Shown: positions 24,018-34,644 of the stretch, in pieces
Numbering within the stretch: the first letter of the stretch is position 1
Layout: every line of letters begins with the position of its first letter
Assembly: GCA_020099315.1 (NCBI GenBank)
Contig: CP083650.1
Location: 3,720,001 to 3,784,000, forward strand
Direction: 5' to 3'
DNA length: 64,000 bases
Origin: Citrobacter europaeus
GTDB taxonomy: Bacteria > Pseudomonadota > Gammaproteobacteria > Enterobacterales > Enterobacteriaceae
Translations under genes and position numbers: made by a program
Notes under the pieces: generated by a model
Databases searched by the model: none
What the model saw: the letters and a program-made list of their open reading frames with translations, nothing else
What the model was told of the DNA's origin: nothing

Positions 24018-25046
24018 TCACAGTGCGCCGCGACGGCTCTTGGCGTAGGTATCGAACGCCACCGCCAGAACGATAATTAAGCCGGTAATAATTTGTTGGT
24101 AGTAAGCCGAAACGTTCATCAGCACCAGACCGTTAATCAGGATGCCCATGATGATCGAGCCGATAATGGTGCCGCCGATACGCCCGTAGCCGCCCATCAG
24201 CGAGGTGCCGCCAATGACTACCGAAGCGATGACGCGCAGCTCGAACGAGATCCCGGCCACTGCTTCCGCACTGCCCAACCGCGCGCTGAGAATGAAGCCC
24301 GCCAACCCTGCCAGACAGCCAATTAACACGTAGACGCTCACCAGCACGCGCTTCACGTTAACCCCTGCCAGACGTGCCGCCTCCGGGTTGCCGCCGATGG
24401 CGTACACGAAGCGCCCCCAGCGGGTTTTATGCAGCGCCAGATAACCGCCTACGGCCACCAACGCGAATATCCAGATTGGAATGGAGATACCGAGCAGTTC
24501 GCCTCGCCCCCACCAGCGGTAACCCGCGTCAAAACCGGCAATCGGCGCGCCGTCGTTAATCACCAGCGTCAGGCCGCGCCAGATAGTCATCCCACCGAGG
24601 GTGACGATAAACGGCGGCAGACGCAGGCGGGTCACACCGAGGCCATGCAGGAAACCAATCGCGGTCCCCATAGCCATACAGATCCCAAGGCCAATCAGCC
24701 AGCTCATGCCGCCCCAGGCATTCGGGTCAACGGTAGTGAAGTTGTCGCCCTTAATCACATACGCGGCGGTCATAGCACAGACCGCCAGGATGGAACCCAC
24801 CGACAGATCGATCCCAGCGGTCAGAATGACAAACGTCATCCCCACAGCCATGATCCCGTAGATGGAAACTTCGGTCAGGATGTTGAAAATATTGCGTTCA
24901 GAAAGAAAGTTGCTGTTCTGCAACTGAAAGAAAATCAGCAGCAGGATCATGAAAATCAGTACCCCAAAGCGCTCAAAAAAGGCAATGGGATCAAGACGTC
25001 CGCCGCGTTTGGCAGGAACCTGCGTTTTAGAAATAATCTGCGTCAT
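24018..25046 (-). CDS. Sugar ABC transporter permease (RbsC/XylH family)
   Basis: This is the membrane channel of the importer formed with the genes at 25058 and 26666. It has 342 aa and eight to ten membrane helices, with the family's GMTFVILTAGIDLSVGS and TSLMGGYGRIGGTIIGS near the C-terminus. GGAGTGATTC precedes the ATG at 25046. Inside an iol cluster without an iolT-type permease, the most likely substrate is myo-inositol or a relative. The stop overlaps the start region of the following oxidoreductase closely (9 bp apart). Confidence 0.93.
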   Translation of the reverse strand: MTQIISKTQVPAKRGGRLDPIAFFERFGVLIFMILLLIFFQLQNSNFLSERNIFNILTEVSIYGIMAVGMTFVILTAGIDLSVGSILAVCAMTAAYVIKGDNFTTVDPNAWGGMSWLIGLGICMAMGTAIGFLHGLGVTRLRLPPFIVTLGGMTIWRGLTLVINDGAPIAGFDAGYRWWGRGELLGISIPIWIFALVAVGGYLALHKTRWGRFVYAIGGNPEAARLAGVNVKRVLVSVYVLIGCLAGLAGFILSARLGSAEAVAGISFELRVIASVVIGGTSLMGGYGRIGGTIIGSIIMGILINGLVLMNVSAYYQQIITGLIIVLAVAFDTYAKSRRGAL

Positions 25047-25057
25047 GAATCACTCCG

Positions 25058-26605
25058 TTATGCCGCATTCAGGGCGTTGTGGTTGATGGCCATCATCGTC
25101 ATTAGCCGCTCTTCATTGGCGTCGTCACCGTGGATCTCGCCAGTCACCCGGCCCTCACTCAGCGTGATGATCCGATCGGAAACCGCCATGACTTCCGGCA
25201 GATCGGAGGAGATCACGATCACCGCCACGCCCTTTTTCGCCATATCAAACAGCACCTGATGGACTTCTGATTTGGTGCCAACATCGATGCCGCGCGTCGG
25301 TTCATCCACGATCAACACCCGAGGATTAAGCGCCATGCAGCGTGCAAGGATCACTTTTTGCTGGTTCCCGCCGGAGAGTTTGCGTACCTCCTGCGCGCTG
25401 TTGACCATTTTGATCTGTAGCGCCTGGCGGTAAGATTCGATCAGGGCATCCTCTTTACGGGTATTCACAAACCAGCGCCAGTGCAGCAGTGACGAGAGGC
25501 TGGAGAGCGACAGGTTGTCACGGATCGACAGCCCAAGCACCGCGCCCTCTTTTTTACGATCTTCAGGTACCAGCGCCAGCCCCTGATCCAGCGCAAACAG
25601 CGGATCGCGCGGCTGATAGGGCACGCCATCAAGTTCAAAGCTGCCGGAAGTAAAACCGTCGGCGCCAAACAGGCAGCGGGCCACTTCGGTACGCCCGGCG
25701 CCAACCAGCCCGGCAATGCCTAACACTTCTCCGGCATGAACATGGAAGCTAATGTCATGGAGTGCGATACCATGCGGATCCAGCGGCGGCTTTTCGCGGC
25801 TAAGCCCCTTCACCGCCAGACGCACAGGTTTATCTTCATGGTGAGTTTCGCTGGCCGGGCGGCGATTAAAGGCCACATCGCGCCCAACCATCAGTCGGAT
25901 CAACTGTTCAACGGTGGTCTGCGCAACTGCGCCGTTTCCGGTAAAACGCCCATCCTGGAAAACGGTGAACTGGTCGCAGAGTTGAAACACTTCATGCAGG
26001 CGATGGGTCACATAGATAATGCTCACGCCACGCCCTTTAAGTTCCCGCACCACCCGGTGCAGACTTTCTACTTCGCTGTCGCTCAACGCGGCGGAAGGTT
26101 CGTCCATAATGATGAGCTTTGCGTTCAACGTCAGCGCCCGCGCAATTTCCACCATTTGCTGCTGCGCCACGCTCAGTCGGGCCACGGCCGTGGTTGGCGC
26201 AACGTTCAGTTGCAGATAATCCAGAATTACCTGCGCCTCCTGATTCACCGCCTTTTCGTCAACAATCAGATTGCGTTTGCGCGGTTCACGCCCGAGAAAC
26301 ATATTCTCGGCGACGGTCATATTCGGCAGCAGATTAAATTCCTGATAAATAGTGATAATGCCCTTGTTCTGCCGCTCTACCGGAGAGTCCTCTACCGGCA
26401 ACGTTTCGCCGTTAAACCAGATATCCCCGCGCGTTTGCGGCTGCGCACCCGCCAGCGCTTTCAGCAGAGTCGATTTTCCGGCGCCGTTCTCACCTAACAG
26501 CGCATGAATTTCGCCTGCTCCGACGGTCAGTTGCGCGCTGCTCAGCGCCCAGACGCCGGAAAAGCTTTTCGCCAGGTCAGTCACTTTCAGTAAGGGTTGC
26601 GACAT
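25058..26605 (-). CDS. Sugar ABC transporter ATP-binding protein (RbsA/MglA family)
   Basis: It has two fused nucleotide-binding domains, as usual for sugar CUT2 importers. The first Walker A is GENGAGKST near residue 40, with signature LSVAQQQM and Walker B LIIMDEP. The second has degenerate Walker A GLVGAGRTE, signature KLSGGNQQK and Walker B VLIVDEPTRGID. The ATG at 26605 (MSQPLLKVTDL) is preceded by GAGGAGG, giving 515 aa, and the frame's first six codons are dropped. Partner genes lie on both sides. Confidence 0.95.
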   Translation of the reverse strand: MSQPLLKVTDLAKSFSGVWALSSAQLTVGAGEIHALLGENGAGKSTLLKALAGAQPQTRGDIWFNGETLPVEDSPVERQNKGIITIYQEFNLLPNMTVAENMFLGREPRKRNLIVDEKAVNQEAQVILDYLQLNVAPTTAVARLSVAQQQMVEIARALTLNAKLIIMDEPSAALSDSEVESLHRVVRELKGRGVSIIYVTHRLHEVFQLCDQFTVFQDGRFTGNGAVAQTTVEQLIRLMVGRDVAFNRRPASETHHEDKPVRLAVKGLSREKPPLDPHGIALHDISFHVHAGEVLGIAGLVGAGRTEVARCLFGADGFTSGSFELDGVPYQPRDPLFALDQGLALVPEDRKKEGAVLGLSIRDNLSLSSLSSLLHWRWFVNTRKEDALIESYRQALQIKMVNSAQEVRKLSGGNQQKVILARCMALNPRVLIVDEPTRGIDVGTKSEVHQVLFDMAKKGVAVIVISSDLPEVMAVSDRIITLSEGRVTGEIHGDDANEERLMTMMAINHNALNAA

Positions 26606-26665
26606 CGGTCTGCTCCTCCTCATAGTGAGCCGCCACTTACGCGGCGGCTGCGAAAATACACTGAA

Positions 26666-27595
26666 TCAGTTACCGGCCTCACTAATACGCTCGGCCTGCT
26701 GCAGGTTCTCTTTGGTGATAAGCGTTGGCGGATAGTCAGCCCCGGTTATCGCGGTCTTCTCCCGTACGTTATTCACCAACTGGGTCATGGCCGTTTTCAC
26801 CGCAAATCCCGGACGCTGATCCGCCGTCACCGCCAGCCAGCCCTCGCGCACGCGCGCCAGCGCTTCGGGCACGGCATCGAAGCCCGTAACCAGAACCTCA
26901 CCCGGTTTCAGCCCTTGTCCTTGCAATGCTTCAATCGCGCCCAGCGCCATATCGTCGTTAGCTGAGAGGATCACCTGCGGACGTTTCGGCAGCGAAGGCA
27001 GCACGCTTTCGACAATGCGCATCCCTTCAGAACGCATCCAGTTTCCGGTCTGATCGGCGACAATCTTGTACTTTTCACCGCCCGCCTTCAGGCTGTCGCG
27101 AATGCCTTTGGTACGTTCAATGTTGGAGGAGGAGCCCGGCTGGCCGGTCAGCAGAATGATGTCCGCCCCGTCAGGGAATTTGGTTTTGACAAAGTCGCCA
27201 ATCGCCTGGCCGCCTTTGTAGTTGTTCGCGCCGAAGTGCGGCACTTTTTTCTGGCTGTCAACGGAGCGGTCGAGGGTAACAACGGGCAGTTTCGCATCCT
27301 GAATTTCATCTACCGCACTGGACACCGCGTTGACATCGTTCGGCGAAACGATAAAACCCTGTGCACCACGGGTGATGGCGTTTTCCAGGTCAGCGACCTG
27401 TTTTGGCGAGCTACCTTGCCCGTCCAGGACCTGTAAATTCACGCCCATCTCTTTTGCGGCTTTCACCGCCGTACGCTGCATGTGAACTTCAAATGGCATC
27501 GCCAGGTTTGGCGTACTGAAAACAATTTGCTCATTTTCAGCAATGGCTGCCCCGGATGTCATGGCGATGAGGACAGCTAAGATCAGTTTTTTCAT
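26666..27595 (-). CDS. Periplasmic sugar-binding protein of the ABC importer (inositol-type)
   Basis: The product (309 aa) has a signal peptide (MKKLILAVLIAMTSGAAIAEN) and a periplasmic binding protein type I fold of the RbsB class. Recognisable segments are EIQDAKLPVVTLDRSVDS, ILLTGQPGSSSNIERTKG and ILSANDDMALGAIEALQ. It is the first gene of the ABC cassette, 39 bp downstream of iolG, and expected to be the most abundant. Binding of myo-inositol is inferred from the cluster. Confidence 0.92.
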   Translation of the reverse strand: MKKLILAVLIAMTSGAAIAENEQIVFSTPNLAMPFEVHMQRTAVKAAKEMGVNLQVLDGQGSSPKQVADLENAITRGAQGFIVSPNDVNAVSSAVDEIQDAKLPVVTLDRSVDSQKKVPHFGANNYKGGQAIGDFVKTKFPDGADIILLTGQPGSSSNIERTKGIRDSLKAGGEKYKIVADQTGNWMRSEGMRIVESVLPSLPKRPQVILSANDDMALGAIEALQGQGLKPGEVLVTGFDAVPEALARVREGWLAVTADQRPGFAVKTAMTQLVNNVREKTAITGADYPPTLITKENLQQAERISEAGN

Positions 27596-27633
27596 TATTA
27601 TGTCTCTCTGTGTAGGGTAGGTTGTGGTGACAA

Positions 27634-28620
27634 TCAGAGGAGAACTTCACGTTGGCTATGCAGTGACTCCAGCGCTTTATCCGCCAGATACAGCGCACGC
27701 TCACCATCGTCCCCGCTGCAATCAGGGACTGCTTCGCCGCGCAGAACCGCAACAAAGTGTTCCCATTCCGCGGCATAGGCCGATTTATAACGCTGCAAGA
27801 AGAAGTGTTCAGGTAACGCGCTGGTGCAGCCTGTCTTCGCGTAGTGTTGCACCTGGTTTTCGAGAATATTGCCCGCGCACAGCAGCCCTTCAGAGCCGTG
27901 TAGCTCAAGGCGCTGGTCGTAGCCGTAGGAGGAGCGGCGGCTGTTGACGATGGTCGCCATCGCGCCGGAGGCATATTTCAGTACGATGAACGCGGTGTCG
28001 ATATCGCCCGCCTCGCCAATCGCCGGATCGACCAGGTTACTGCCCTGGGCATACACAGAAACCGGCTCTTCGCCCATGATAAAGCGCGCCATATCAAAAT
28101 CGTGGATGGTCATATCGCGAAACATACCGCCAGACACGCGCACATATTCCGCAGGCGGCGGCGACGGATCGCGGGAGATTATCAGCAGCGATTCCGGCTT
28201 ACCGATACGCCCGGCCAGTGCATCCGTTTTCACACGGCGGAACTGTGGATCGAAGCGGCGGTTGAAGCCGATGAACAACGGTACGTCGTACTCTTTGACC
28301 ACTTTCAGACAGTCGCGTACGCGGGCCAGATCCAGGTGGACCGGCTTTTCACAGAAGATGGCTTTGCCATGACGAGCGGCCAGTTCAATCAGATCCGCAT
28401 GGGTATCGGTCGCGGAGGCGATCAGTACGGCGTGAACATTAGGATCCGCCATCGCCTCATTCAGGCTTTGCAGACGAGCCTGGTACTGAGTGGCAAGACG
28501 GGTGGCAAATTCCTGATTCGGGTCGACGACGGACCAGAGGGTGGTGGCACTGTGACTGGCAATGTTAGCTGCATGTACCTGGCCAATTCGGCCAGCGCCC
28601 AGTAAAGCAATGTTAAACAT
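27634..28620 (-). CDS. iolG: IolG, inositol 2-dehydrogenase
   Basis: It oxidises myo-inositol to scyllo-inosose with NAD+, the first step of the pathway. The 328-residue product has Rossmann GAGRIGQVHAANI at the N-terminus, EKPVHLDL for the catalytic lysine region, and GGMFRDMTIHDFDMARFIMGEEP with the catalytic His. The ATG at 28620 follows GGGAGC. It starts a separate minus-strand transcript that continues into the ABC importer, the second oxidoreductase, iolC, iolE and iolB. An operator-like motif (28663-28683) lies 43 bp upstream. Confidence 0.93.
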   Translation of the reverse strand: MFNIALLGAGRIGQVHAANIASHSATTLWSVVDPNQEFATRLATQYQARLQSLNEAMADPNVHAVLIASATDTHADLIELAARHGKAIFCEKPVHLDLARVRDCLKVVKEYDVPLFIGFNRRFDPQFRRVKTDALAGRIGKPESLLIISRDPSPPPAEYVRVSGGMFRDMTIHDFDMARFIMGEEPVSVYAQGSNLVDPAIGEAGDIDTAFIVLKYASGAMATIVNSRRSSYGYDQRLELHGSEGLLCAGNILENQVQHYAKTGCTSALPEHFFLQRYKSAYAAEWEHFVAVLRGEAVPDCSGDDGERALYLADKALESLHSQREVLL

Positions 28621-28662
28621 AACGGCTCCCGGTGTTGGTGAATGCGATGAACTAACGACCCC

Positions 28663-28683
28663 TTAAATAAAACATTTATTTCA
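28663..28683 (-). promoter_or_regulatory. Operator-like motif upstream of iolG (candidate IolR site)
   Basis: On the minus strand it reads TGAAATAAATGTTTTATTTAA, an imperfect inverted repeat. It aligns with TGAAACAAACATTCCATTTT at 32470-32489 between iolA and the RpiR-type regulator. RpiR-family repressors commonly bind such AAT-rich GAAA/TTTC repeats. Confidence 0.45.
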
Positions 28684-28871
28684 TTTTTATAAATAGTGAA
28701 AATTATGTTTTTGAGTGCAAGTTAACACTTTTGAGATGAACGAGATAAAATTTGTTATCAATATCACAACATAAAGACAGGAAAGATGAAGGAATTAGCC
28801 CCCTTCCGTTCAGGAAGGAGGCGAAGGATGAAGGGGCAGGAAAAATGAAATGAAAATTTCGTTGTTGCAGG

Positions 28872-28955
28872 TTGCCGGATGACGGCGCGAACGCCTTATC
28901 CGGCCTACAGGTTAGAAGTAGTTGTAGGCCGGATAAGCGCAGCGACATCCGGCAT
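28872..28955. repeat. BIME, pair of inverted REP sequences
   Basis: REP 1 (28872-28909) holds TGCCGGATGACGGC and GCCTTATCCGGCCTACA. REP 2 (28923-28955) holds TGTAGGCCGGATAAGCGC and ATCCGGCA in opposite orientation. It is a typical enterobacterial BIME between an upstream gene end and an unrelated promoter region, possibly protecting iolD mRNA. Confidence 0.85.
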
Positions 28956-28964
28956 TACCCAGCG

Positions 28965-30890
28965 TCAGTACTGACGAGCGTTTTTCACCTGTTCAAACGT
29001 CTGCTCAGCGGCTTTGCGCACCGACGGTGAATCAGCCACCTGCGCATCACCGGTTCGCCACCAGGCGGCGTAATCGTGGGTCATGGTTTTCGGCAGGACT
29101 TTAATATCCAGCAGCGTCGGGCCAGGATGCGCACGAGAGGCTTCCAGCGCCGCCAGCAGGCTTTTTTCATCATGCACCCGCCAGGCACGACAGCCGTAGC
29201 TCTCGGCATTCTGGGCAAAATCAACTTTCACCAGCGGCCCATCCAGCCTCCCGGTTTGCGGGTTGCGGTGACGGTTTTCCGTGCCGAAACTCCCCATCCC
29301 GTGCCCCATCTGCAGATTGTTAATGCACCCGAAGCTGGCGTTATCAAACAGCAGGATAGTAACTTTTATCCCTTCCTGAACGGCAGTTTGTAGTTCGGAA
29401 TGCAGCATCATGTATGAGCCATCCCCCACCATGGCATACACCGGCTGCTGCGGCTTCGCCAGCCTGGCCCCAATAGCAGCCGCAATCTCATAGCCCATAC
29501 AGGAGTAACCGTATTCCAGGTGATAGCTGTCCGGGGTTTTGACCTGCCAGATGCGTTGTAAATCGCCAGGCAGCGATCCGGCGGCGCCCACGACAATCGC
29601 GTTATCTTCGATGTGCTGATTGATAAGCCCCAGCACCCGCGTCTGGGTCAACCGCGTGTTGAGCGTGTCGCCATATTCCGCCAGTTGGGCGTCAAGATGC
29701 CCTGCCACTTCGGGAACATCGTCAGGACGCCAGTCGCGATCCCATAAACGTTGGCACTCATCACGCCAGGCCGCCTGCGCCTGTGCGATCTCGCCCCCCC
29801 AATCGCTACGGTAGTCTTGCAGCGTTTCGGTTAATGCCGTAAGCCCGGTACGGGCGTCGGCGATAAGCGCGGTGGCATCAAGCTTCAGTGCGTCAAACTC
29901 CGCCACGTTCAGCAGCAGGAACTCAACCTCCGGATGGGAAAACAGCGCTTTCGAACCGGTGGTAAAGTCGGTGAGTCGCGTGCCGATGCCGATCACCAGA
30001 TCGGCCCGGGTTGCAAGCTGGTTGGCGGCCATCCCACCGGTTACCCCAATGCCTCCGAGGTTAAGTGGGTGGTCACTAACCAGCGCCCCCTTTCCAGCCT
30101 GAGTTTCAGCAAACGGTAGTTGCAGCGTTTCAACAAACGCACGCAACGCCTCATGCGCGCCGGAATATCGTACCCCGCCACCGCACACCACCAGCGGACG
30201 GCGTTTGCGGGCAATCAGCGCCCGCGCCATCGCCAGACGCTGCGGGTCGGGCGGGCGACGTTCGATCAGATGGACGCGGCGCGCAAAGAAACTCAGTGGA
30301 TAGTCCCAGGCTTCTCCCTGCACATCCTGCGGCAGGCAGAGGGTAACTGCGCCAGTGTCTGCAGGGTCAGTGAGCGTTCGCATCGCGTTCAGCATCGCGC
30401 TCATTAACTGTTCCGGGCGATTAATCCGATCCCAATAACGCGAGACCGGGCGGAAGCAGTCGTTGGTGCTGATGCCAAGCTCATGGAATTGCTCAATTTG
30501 CTGCAATACCGGGTCCGGCTGACGGCTGGCGTAGACATCGCCTGGCAACAGCAACAGCGGAATACGGTTCGCCGTCGCGGTCGCCGCGGCGGTCACCATA
30601 TTCGCCGCCCCCGGTCCAACCGACGACGTCACGGCAAAAATACGCTGGCGTCGATGCTGTTTAGCGAACCCGGTCGCCATGTGCGCAATTCCCTGCTCAT
30701 TACATCCCTGCATTACCTGCAGATGACCGGGTTCCTGCTCCAGCGCCTGGCCGATACCGAGCACATTACCGTGACCAAAGATGGTGGCAACGCCCTCAAC
30801 AAAGGGCGTTTCATGACCATCGACACAGACATATTGTTGATTAAGGAATTTGACCAGCGCCTGAGCCATGGTCATACGTTCGGTTTGCAT
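28965..30890 (-). CDS. iolD: IolD, 3D-(3,5/4)-trihydroxycyclohexane-1,2-dione acylhydrolase
   Basis: A thiamine-diphosphate enzyme that opens the inositol ring to 5-deoxy-D-glucuronate. The 641-residue product shows the TPP enzyme pattern: E in ATIFGHGNVLGIGQALEQE for the pyrimidine side, and GDGSYMMLHSELQTA with the GDG-X-N-like Mg/TPP motif near residue 500. AGGAGGGGTT precedes ATG 30890. It lies 11 bp downstream of iolA, so the two form an operon (iolA-iolD), apart from the iolG operon. Confidence 0.95.
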   Translation of the reverse strand: MQTERMTMAQALVKFLNQQYVCVDGHETPFVEGVATIFGHGNVLGIGQALEQEPGHLQVMQGCNEQGIAHMATGFAKQHRRQRIFAVTSSVGPGAANMVTAAATATANRIPLLLLPGDVYASRQPDPVLQQIEQFHELGISTNDCFRPVSRYWDRINRPEQLMSAMLNAMRTLTDPADTGAVTLCLPQDVQGEAWDYPLSFFARRVHLIERRPPDPQRLAMARALIARKRRPLVVCGGGVRYSGAHEALRAFVETLQLPFAETQAGKGALVSDHPLNLGGIGVTGGMAANQLATRADLVIGIGTRLTDFTTGSKALFSHPEVEFLLLNVAEFDALKLDATALIADARTGLTALTETLQDYRSDWGGEIAQAQAAWRDECQRLWDRDWRPDDVPEVAGHLDAQLAEYGDTLNTRLTQTRVLGLINQHIEDNAIVVGAAGSLPGDLQRIWQVKTPDSYHLEYGYSCMGYEIAAAIGARLAKPQQPVYAMVGDGSYMMLHSELQTAVQEGIKVTILLFDNASFGCINNLQMGHGMGSFGTENRHRNPQTGRLDGPLVKVDFAQNAESYGCRAWRVHDEKSLLAALEASRAHPGPTLLDIKVLPKTMTHDYAAWWRTGDAQVADSPSVRKAAEQTFEQVKNARQY

Positions 30891-30901
30891 AACCCCTCCT
30901 G

Positions 30902-32407
<1,506 letters not shown>

Positions 32408-32700
32408 CCTTAACCTCTCGCTGTTGATACGTGATTGTTACCTGAACGCCGTTATCTGTGTACTATATATGAAACAAACATTCCATTTTAAGTTGAAATA
32501 AAATAAATAATGATTAATGTGATCAAGGATGGATTTTTATGTTAACAAGCGGAATCGCATGATTAACGTGTACTGGCAGAATGTTTCAGCAAGCGATTAG
32601 ACTGAAGCTTTTGTTTCGTTTTTACGGCCAGATGAATGCGTGACATTTCAAAGACGCGGTTTTGCGTTTAGAATCATAAAACTATGCAACAGGAGGTAAA
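32408..32700. promoter_or_regulatory. Divergent control region between iolA and the RpiR-type regulator
   Basis: The candidate operator is TGAAACAAACATTCCATTTT at 32470-32489 with a second copy-like GAAATAAAATAAAT just after it (32494-32507). GAGGTAAA at 32692 is the regulator's ribosome site. No gene is seen in this stretch. Confidence 0.55.
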
Positions 32701-33555
32701 ATGACGACAGCAACCAGCCTGAACGAGCTGCAGCAGCAGATCCGCGATCGCTACGATGGCCTGAGCAAAAGGCTGCAGCAGGTGTCCCGCTATGTGCTGG
32801 ATAATACAAATAGCGTGGCCTTTGATACGGTTGCCGTCATTGCCGAACGTGCCGGAGTGCCTCCCTCGACGCTGATCCGCTTTGCCAATGCTTTTGATTT
32901 CACCGGCTTTAACGAAATGAAACAGCTGTTTCGTATGAATCTGGTGGAGGAAACTGCCAGTTACAGCGACCGCGCACGCCTGTTCCGTGAGATGGAAAGC
33001 GAAGCCGTGCCGGAAACGCCGCTCGATATCTTGCAGGAATTCGCCCGTTCGAATACTCAGGCCCTACAGCAGTTGGCAGCCCGTGCCGAACCAGAAATGC
33101 TGGAACGCGCGGTACAATTACTGGCAGAAGCCGACACCATCTACATCGCCGGTCTGCGTCGTTCGTTTAGCGTGGCGGCCTATCTCACCTATGCCCTGAG
33201 CCATCTCGAGTGTCGCCCTATTTTGCTCGATGGAATGGGCGGGATGCTGCGCGAGCAGATTAACCGCATCAAAGCACGTGATATCGTCGTGTCGATCAGC
33301 TTCTCGCCCTATGCGGAAGAAACGGTGATGGTCAGCGAAACCGCGGCCAATGCAGGCGCGCGCCAGATTGTCATTACCGACAGCCAGATAAGCCCGCTGG
33401 CAACATTCAGCGATCTCTGCTTTGTGGTGAAGGAGGCACAGGTTGACGCGTTTCGCTCCCAGTCAGCAACGCTGTGCCTGGTGCAGTCGCTAGTGGTGGC
33501 GCTGGCTTACCGTCTGGGTGACGGGAGTAATGAACGCGGTCATTCCGTCGGGTAA
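32701..33555 (+). CDS. RpiR-type transcriptional regulator of the inositol cluster (IolR-like)
   Basis: The 284-residue protein has the RpiR N-terminal helix-turn-helix (VAFDTVAVIAERAGVPPSTLIRFANAFDFTGFNEMKQLF, residues about 38-78) and a C-terminal SIS phosphosugar-binding domain (residues about 120-270, with GLRRSFSVAAYLTYAL and ISFSPYAEETV). It would sense an inositol pathway intermediate, probably a phosphorylated one, and repress iolA and iolG promoters in its absence. Its divergent location next to iolA and the shared motifs support this. In Salmonella the inositol repressor IolR belongs to this family, to my knowledge. ATG at 32701 follows AGGAGG. Confidence 0.88.
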   Translation: MTTATSLNELQQQIRDRYDGLSKRLQQVSRYVLDNTNSVAFDTVAVIAERAGVPPSTLIRFANAFDFTGFNEMKQLFRMNLVEETASYSDRARLFREMESEAVPETPLDILQEFARSNTQALQQLAARAEPEMLERAVQLLAEADTIYIAGLRRSFSVAAYLTYALSHLECRPILLDGMGGMLREQINRIKARDIVVSISFSPYAEETVMVSETAANAGARQIVITDSQISPLATFSDLCFVVKEAQVDAFRSQSATLCLVQSLVVALAYRLGDGSNERGHSVG

Positions 33556-33798
33556 TAGCGGTCAGCAAATTGATCGCCCGCTTTATTAACACCCGCCAGC
33601 GTGAGGCGCAAGAGCAATTGCACGCGTTGCTTTTATGGTCGTTGAAAATATAGTCCTCATTCAGCGACCAGCTACAACACAGTCTATTATTACCATAAGC
33701 TACAATTATATTAATTTTAGATAATCAACAGCATGCTTGCTGACAATAATGAGCAAAGGTTTACTATAGGCCTGTCTTTTTTTAGCAGGAAAGTAAAA
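33556..33798. other. Intergenic region upstream of slp
   Basis: The stretch is A/T-rich at its right half (TATTATTACC, TATATTAATTT) as expected for a stress promoter. CAGGAAAG at 33787 is the slp ribosome site. I see no EvgA box or known acid-response motif here. Confidence 0.4.
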
Positions 33799-34365
33799 AT
33801 GAAAAAAACAAAAGGGTTGATGATTATTGCCCTTGCTTTCACCCTGGCATCATGTGCTTCCATTCCTGAGAATATCAAAGGTAATAATCAACCTGATATA
33901 CAAAAAAACTTTATCTCCGTGCATAATCAGCCGGGATTATATACCGGTCAACAGGCCCGCTTTGGTGGTAAAGTCATCAATGTGATTAACACCAAAACGG
34001 ATACGTTACTGGAAATCGCCGTTTTGCCACTGAACGACTCTGCTAAGCCACAAATAGACGCGAGCTATCAGGGACGAATTCTTGCCCAGCAGAAAGGTTT
34101 TCTCGATCCGGTAAACTACAGAAACCATTTCGTGACTATTTTGGGAACAATTCAAGGAGATGAGTCAGGATTCATCAACAAGGTCCCGTATAACTTTGTT
34201 AAAGTTGATTTACAGGGTATTCAGGTCTGGCATTTAACTGAGTCTGTCAACACCACCTATAATATGTGGGATTACGGCTATGGCGCGTTCTGGCCTGAAC
34301 CCATATGGGGAGGCCCCTACTACGCCAACACAGTAACTCAGGTAACTCCGGAGCTAGTGAAATAA
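33799..34365 (+). CDS. slp: Slp-like outer membrane lipoprotein (starvation / acid-stress lipoprotein)
   Basis: The start is ATG 33799 (MKKTKGLMIIALA), giving 188 aa. The longer frame lacks a ribosome site. The lipobox LASC places the lipidated cysteine at residue 19. The rest shows the Slp family pattern with NNQPDIQKNFISVHNQPGLYTGQQARFGGKVINVINTKTDTLLEIAVLPLND, and a proline/tyrosine-rich tail near YGAFWPEPIWGGPYY. In E. coli slp is induced by carbon starvation and is in the acid-fitness island. It is monocistronic here and close to mdtEF. Function is known only in outline. Confidence 0.9.
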   Translation: MKKTKGLMIIALAFTLASCASIPENIKGNNQPDIQKNFISVHNQPGLYTGQQARFGGKVINVINTKTDTLLEIAVLPLNDSAKPQIDASYQGRILAQQKGFLDPVNYRNHFVTILGTIQGDESGFINKVPYNFVKVDLQGIQVWHLTESVNTTYNMWDYGYGAFWPEPIWGGPYYANTVTQVTPELVK

Positions 34366-34644
34366 TCCCAGTAGTAAGATGGCGCTAATATATTCCGGAG
34401 TCGGGCGCTAACCAACGCCCACCACATCAACTCGCGTTTATCTAATTGCGCCATCCAGCTTCATGAGATCCTTCGCTTAACATGTATTCTTCCTGTTACA
34501 TATAATTTTTAACCGCTAATTCTTTAGCGAAGAAATGGGCTTTACCCTTCTCATGCCTGACCATCTTTTTTTATTTACCGACAATTCCTCCACCCTGCAT
34601 GCAATAAAAGAACCTTTGTGTTTTCACATTATTCAGGGATTACA
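34366..34644. other. Intergenic region between slp and mdtE
   Basis: No gene. A short inverted repeat CGCTAA-TTCT-TTAGCG lies at 34514-34529. A/T-rich promoter-like sequence (TATAATTTTT at 34501) lies upstream of mdtE. Confidence 0.45.

Larger units (their letters stand above)
28621..28964. other. Intergenic region between iolD and iolG with operator-like motif and BIME
   Basis: No gene is seen. The iolG-proximal half is A/T-rich promoter DNA with the motif at 28663-28683. The iolD-proximal half carries a REP pair (28872-28955). The antisense-looking frame 28703-28948 has no support. Confidence 0.7.

Noticed and set aside
28703..28948. 81-codon minus-strand frame between iolD and iolG
   Set aside because: It runs through the BIME and the A/T-rich promoter, with no ribosome site.
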